Assembly (NCBI GenBank): GCA_003454835.1
Contig: DMTA01000246.1
Location: 1 to 23,557, forward strand
DNA length: 23,557 bases
Source of the DNA: Achromobacter sp.
Lineage (GTDB): Bacteria; Pseudomonadota; Gammaproteobacteria; Burkholderiales; Burkholderiaceae_B
Direction of reading: 5' to 3'
Shown: in pieces, positions 22,674-23,557 of the stretch
How the letters are laid out: the number at the start of each line of letters is the position of its first letter
How positions within the stretch are numbered: the first letter of the stretch is position 1
Translations under genes and position numbers: made by a program
The notes under the pieces: model-generated
Databases searched by the model: none
Told to the model about the DNA's origin: nothing
What the model saw: the letters and a program-made list of their open reading frames with translations, nothing else

Positions 22674-22703
22674 TTTTTTATTTTGAATCCGGCGCCGAAA
22701 ATG

Positions 22704-22730
22704 AAAAAGGCCCGGCAAATGCCAGGCCTT
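22704..22730 (-). terminator. Intrinsic terminator of tRNA-fMet
   Basis: Stem AAGGCCTGGC / GCCGGGCCTT (minus strand, one G-U pair) with a four-base ATTT loop is followed by TTTTT and lies 8 bases after the tRNA CCA end. Confidence 0.85.
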
Positions 22731-22738
22731 CATCAAAT

Positions 22739-22815
<77 letters not shown>

Positions 22816-22884
22816 TCTGAGAAAAGAATATTAACCTTATTTCCAACCGAGCGCAAGTTAGCCCTTTTTTGAATTTGGATGTCG

Positions 22885-23557
22885 ATGAACGATAGCGAGG
22901 CAATACTCGTGCTGGAAACCGCGCTGCTGTGCGCGGTGCAGCCGATGCAGATTTCCGATATGCGCAAGCTGTTCGGGGATGATGAACAATTCGACAGCGG
23001 CACGGTGCGCCGGCTTCTTGAGACCTTGCAAGGCAATTGGGCCGACGGCGGACTGGAGCTTGTGCAGCTTGCCTCCGGCTGGCGTTTTCAAAGCCGCCCC
23101 AGCATGCAGCGCTACCTGGAGCGCCTCAGCCCTGAAAAACCGCCCAAGTATTCGCGCGCCGTGATGGAAACGCTGGCCATCGTTGCGTGGCGCCAGCCCG
23201 TGACGCGAGGCGACATTGAAGATATCCGTGGCGTGACGGTTTCGTCGCAGATCGTGAAGGCTCTCGAGGACCGCGGCTGGATTGAGGTCATCGGTCATCG
23301 TGACGCGCCTGGTCGTCCCGCGCTGTTCGGCACCACGCGCCAGTTCCTGGATGATCTGGGGTTGCGCGCATTGGACGAGCTGCCGCCGCTGGAAACCGCT
23401 CACGCAGCCGCCGCGCTGGCGGGGCTGGATCTGGGTGAAGTGCAGCAGGTGTTGGGCGAGACGCCGGAGCCGGCCGAAGGCGAAGGCGGCGCGGACGCAG
23501 CGTCGGAACCGGCCGAAGGCGAAGGCGGCGCGGAGGCAGCGTCGGAACCGGGCGATG
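22885..23557 (+). CDS. scpB: ScpB, segregation and condensation protein B (3' end beyond window)
   Basis: ScpB forms the SMC-ScpA-ScpB condensin-like complex for chromosome organisation. The 224 visible codons show two winged-helix domains: [20 protein letters not shown] at the start, [56 protein letters not shown] in the middle and [36 protein letters not shown]. These are classic ScpB signatures. An acidic Glu/Gly/Ala tail built from a 13-residue repeat then runs to the window end with no stop. ATG 22885 is preferred, and ATG 22879 would add two residues. It is divergent from tRNA-fMet. Confidence 0.93.
   Translation, partial: MNDSEAILVLETALLCAVQPMQISDMRKLFGDDEQFDSGTVRRLLETLQGNWADGGLELVQLASGWRFQSRPSMQRYLERLSPEKPPKYSRAVMETLAIVAWRQPVTRGDIEDIRGVTVSSQIVKALEDRGWIEVIGHRDAPGRPALFGTTRQFLDDLGLRALDELPPLETAHAAAALAGLDLGEVQQVLGETPEPAEGEGGADAASEPAEGEGGAEAASEPGD
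23470..23557 (+). repeat. 39-bp in-frame tandem repeat in the scpB 3' part
   Basis: A 39-base unit encoding [13 protein letters not shown] is present at 23470-23508, again with one base change (Asp to Glu) at 23509-23547, and a third unit begins at 23548. The repeat keeps the reading frame. Its full copy number is cut off by the window end. Confidence 0.9.

Larger units (their letters stand above)
21944..22703. other. Intergenic stretch without a convincing gene
   Basis: About 760 bases between the LysR gene and the tRNA-fMet terminator hold only short open frames with no recognisable domain and codon use unlike the neighbours. It contains a good plus-strand promoter (22034-22061), a perfect 8-bp hairpin CCGGCCTG-GTGG-CAGGCCGG (22100-22119), a 12-bp palindrome GCTGGCGCCAGC followed by TTTT (22302-22317) and a 9-bp GC hairpin (22339-22362). 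It also holds a small hairpin CGCCA-GCG-TGGCG-TTTT (22381-22397) and a 15-bp tandem repeat (22631-22673). It may hold an uncharacterised RNA or a decayed gene. Confidence 0.5.

Overview
The window looks like chromosomal DNA of a GC-rich betaproteobacterium of the family Alcaligenaceae, most like Achromobacter or Bordetella. This is inferred from the gene set (phenylacetate operon, kynAB, type B L31, the fkpB-ispH pair, scpB next to an initiator tRNA), the protein sequences and the strong G/C third-position bias. Nothing in the sequence proves the genus.

Region 1 (119-7126, + strand) is most of an aerobic phenylacetate catabolic operon in the order paaB-paaC-paaD-paaE-paaN-paaG-paaI-paaK, with short gaps or overlapping start/stop codons. 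PaaK makes phenylacetyl-CoA. The PaaB/C/E parts of the multicomponent epoxidase, with the maturation protein PaaD, epoxidise the ring. PaaG isomerises the epoxide to oxepin-CoA. PaaN is an aldehyde dehydrogenase for the ring-opened semialdehyde, and PaaI hydrolyses stalled CoA esters. The catalytic subunit PaaA is expected just upstream but is not recognisable in the first 118 bases, and paaF/H/J are absent from the window. A bidirectional terminator (7147-7170) separates the operon from the convergent block that follows.

Region 2 (7187-13344, all - strand) holds an ArnT/PMT-like membrane glycosyltransferase translationally coupled to a MATE exporter, type B ribosomal protein L31 with a structured repeat-containing leader, kynB-kynA (first steps of tryptophan catabolism, no kynU) and radC.

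Region 3 (13395-15542, + strand) carries an FkpB/SlpA-type prolyl isomerase overlapping ispH, then maleylacetoacetate isomerase. Region 4 (15568-19156, - strand) is a QseBC/PmrAB-like two-component pair followed by a DegP/MucD-type periplasmic protease. Between kinase and protease lies a 19-bp tandem array that begins in the last codons of the kinase gene and ends at a PmrA/QseB-like 6-5-6 direct repeat in front of the protease. This is the most interesting regulatory structure in the window.

Region 5 (19307-23557) has divergent tRNA-Thr(CGT) and tRNA-Asn(GTT), a COG0523 metallochaperone GTPase, a LysR regulator, a roughly 0.8-kb stretch with a good promoter but no convincing gene, an initiator tRNA-fMet on the minus strand, and the 5' part of scpB running off the window end. 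No CRISPR, transposase, prophage or obvious defence system was seen. Most of the window is housekeeping or catabolic DNA, and the points worth a second look are regulatory and repeat structures.
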